DNA of 5,024 nt. Origin: Thermoplasmata archaeon (lineage in GTDB: Archaea; Thermoplasmatota; E2; UBA202; JdFR-43). Below are positions 4,851-5,024 of this stretch, piece after piece. The position numbers were made by a program, and so were the translations under genes. Position 1 is the stretch's first letter. Each line of letters opens with the position of its first letter. The notes under the pieces are model-generated. The model was not told the origin of the DNA, did no database searches, and saw only the letters and a program-made list of their open reading frames with translations. The stretch lies in NCBI GenBank assembly GCA_021163175.1, contig JAGGXG010000115.1, positions 1 through 5,024 of the forward strand. The letters are read 5' to 3'.

Positions 4851-4906
4851 GCTATTAGAATATCTTTACTCCTTATTAATTTTTTGTTTTTGTTCAGCGA
4901 GACCAT
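4841..4906 (-). CDS. Possible 21-residue leader or small protein with strong ribosome binding site
   Basis: This tiny frame starts MVSLNKNKKLIRSKD and ends ILIACR, a basic peptide with no recognised motif. Its ATG overlaps the preceding stop (TGATG) and has GGAGGTG eight bases upstream. It ends ten bases inside the RAM-domain gene, whose own start lacks a well-placed ribosome binding site. It could be a leader whose translation delivers ribosomes to the RAM start, an independent microprotein, or chance. The start signal is strong; the peptide itself is unconvincing. Confidence 0.35.
   Translation of the reverse strand: MVSLNKNKKLIRSKDILIACR
4873..4880 (-). promoter_or_regulatory. TATA-like box for the RAM-domain gene
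   Basis: ATTAATAA on the minus strand is centred 26 bases before the ATG at 4850, right for leaderless transcription. It lies within the small ORF, so it would be an internal promoter. It departs from the TTTATATA consensus. Confidence 0.3.
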
Positions 4907-5024
4907 CAACTTAACACCTCCAAATTTTTGTAGAAATTTCTAAACCCAGCAAATGCTTCTATCCAATTTTGCATGCTTTCTATAGAATATTTTCCATGAA
5001 AAGCATTCCAAAATTTTCTTATCC
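4906..5024 (-). CDS. 3' end of an unidentified gene cut by the window edge (possibly a DDE transposase)
   Basis: A frame open from the window edge encodes 38 residues and stops at 4906-4908. It begins IRKFWNAFHGKYSIESM and continues QNWIEAFAGFRNFYKNLE. The spacing of aromatic residues and the FW..F...S..S...W...F pattern recall C-termini of some archaeal DDE transposases of IS6-like type. Too little is present to decide. The stop overlaps the ATG of the small ORF, and the ribosome binding site for that ORF lies inside this coding region, which indicates that the frame is real and expressed. Whether it belongs to the same operon is unknown. Confidence 0.55.
   Translation of the reverse strand, partial: IRKFWNAFHGKYSIESMQNWIEAFAGFRNFYKNLEVLS
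4915..4921 (-). promoter_or_regulatory. Ribosome binding site ahead of the 21-codon ORF
   Basis: GGAGGTG on the minus strand matches the 16S rRNA tail and sits eight bases before the ATG at 4906. It is too far (65 bases) from the RAM-domain start to serve it directly. Confidence 0.6.

Noticed and set aside
1..5024. CRISPR array, tRNA or rRNA genes
   Set aside because: No regularly spaced repeats and no tRNA or rRNA signature were found on either strand by eye.

Overview
The window looks archaeal and chromosomal. Evidence: AT-rich TATA-like boxes about 26 bases before several starts (leaderless or very short leaders), strong GGAGGTGAT-type ribosome binding sites inside operons, and a gene set typical of archaea (tandem winged-helix regulator, stand-alone LigD-type 3'-phosphoesterase, stand-alone RAM-domain protein, SpoVT/AbrB mini-regulator, short zinc ribbon). 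A member of Thermoplasmatota or a related euryarchaeal lineage is my guess; no rRNA or marker gene here proves it.

Left part (1-2592, genes on +): a small three-helix membrane protein overlaps by four bases a regulator with two winged-helix domains, forming a membrane-protein/regulator pair. A 150-base gap holds a striking promoter region: two near-identical 13-base boxes exactly 21 bases apart, abutting a TATA box. This promoter serves a 60-residue SpoVT/AbrB protein followed 7 bases later by a complete TauE/SafE (TSUP) transporter. Next comes a GC-richer segment of about 140 bases (1905-2045). On the minus strand it can fold into a strong RNA structure (GNRA-capped hairpin inside a 9-bp stem), and its reading frame resembles the C-terminus of a TnpB-type protein. 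It replaces the first third of a second TSUP gene, of which only the C-terminal two thirds remain.

Middle part (2598-3787): on the minus strand, a stand-alone 3'-phosphoesterase (GTG start) and endonuclease III lie one base apart, which suggests a two-gene base-excision and end-cleaning operon. From the same 25-base AT-rich promoter a 56-residue zinc-ribbon gene runs the other way, and it abuts the next convergent gene with no intervening base.

Right part (3788-5024, minus strand): a tightly packed run reads, in transcription order, the 3' end of an unknown gene cut by the window edge (possibly a transposase), a 21-codon ORF with an excellent ribosome binding site, a RAM-domain (Lrp/AsnC effector domain) protein, a glycine-rich three-helix membrane protein, and a nitroreductase-family flavoprotein. 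Stops and starts overlap or nearly touch, so these are probably co-translated.

The most unusual items are the structured minus-strand element inside the TSUP pair, the phased 21-base operator, the membrane-protein/tandem-winged-helix pair, and the SD-equipped mini-ORF ahead of the RAM gene.
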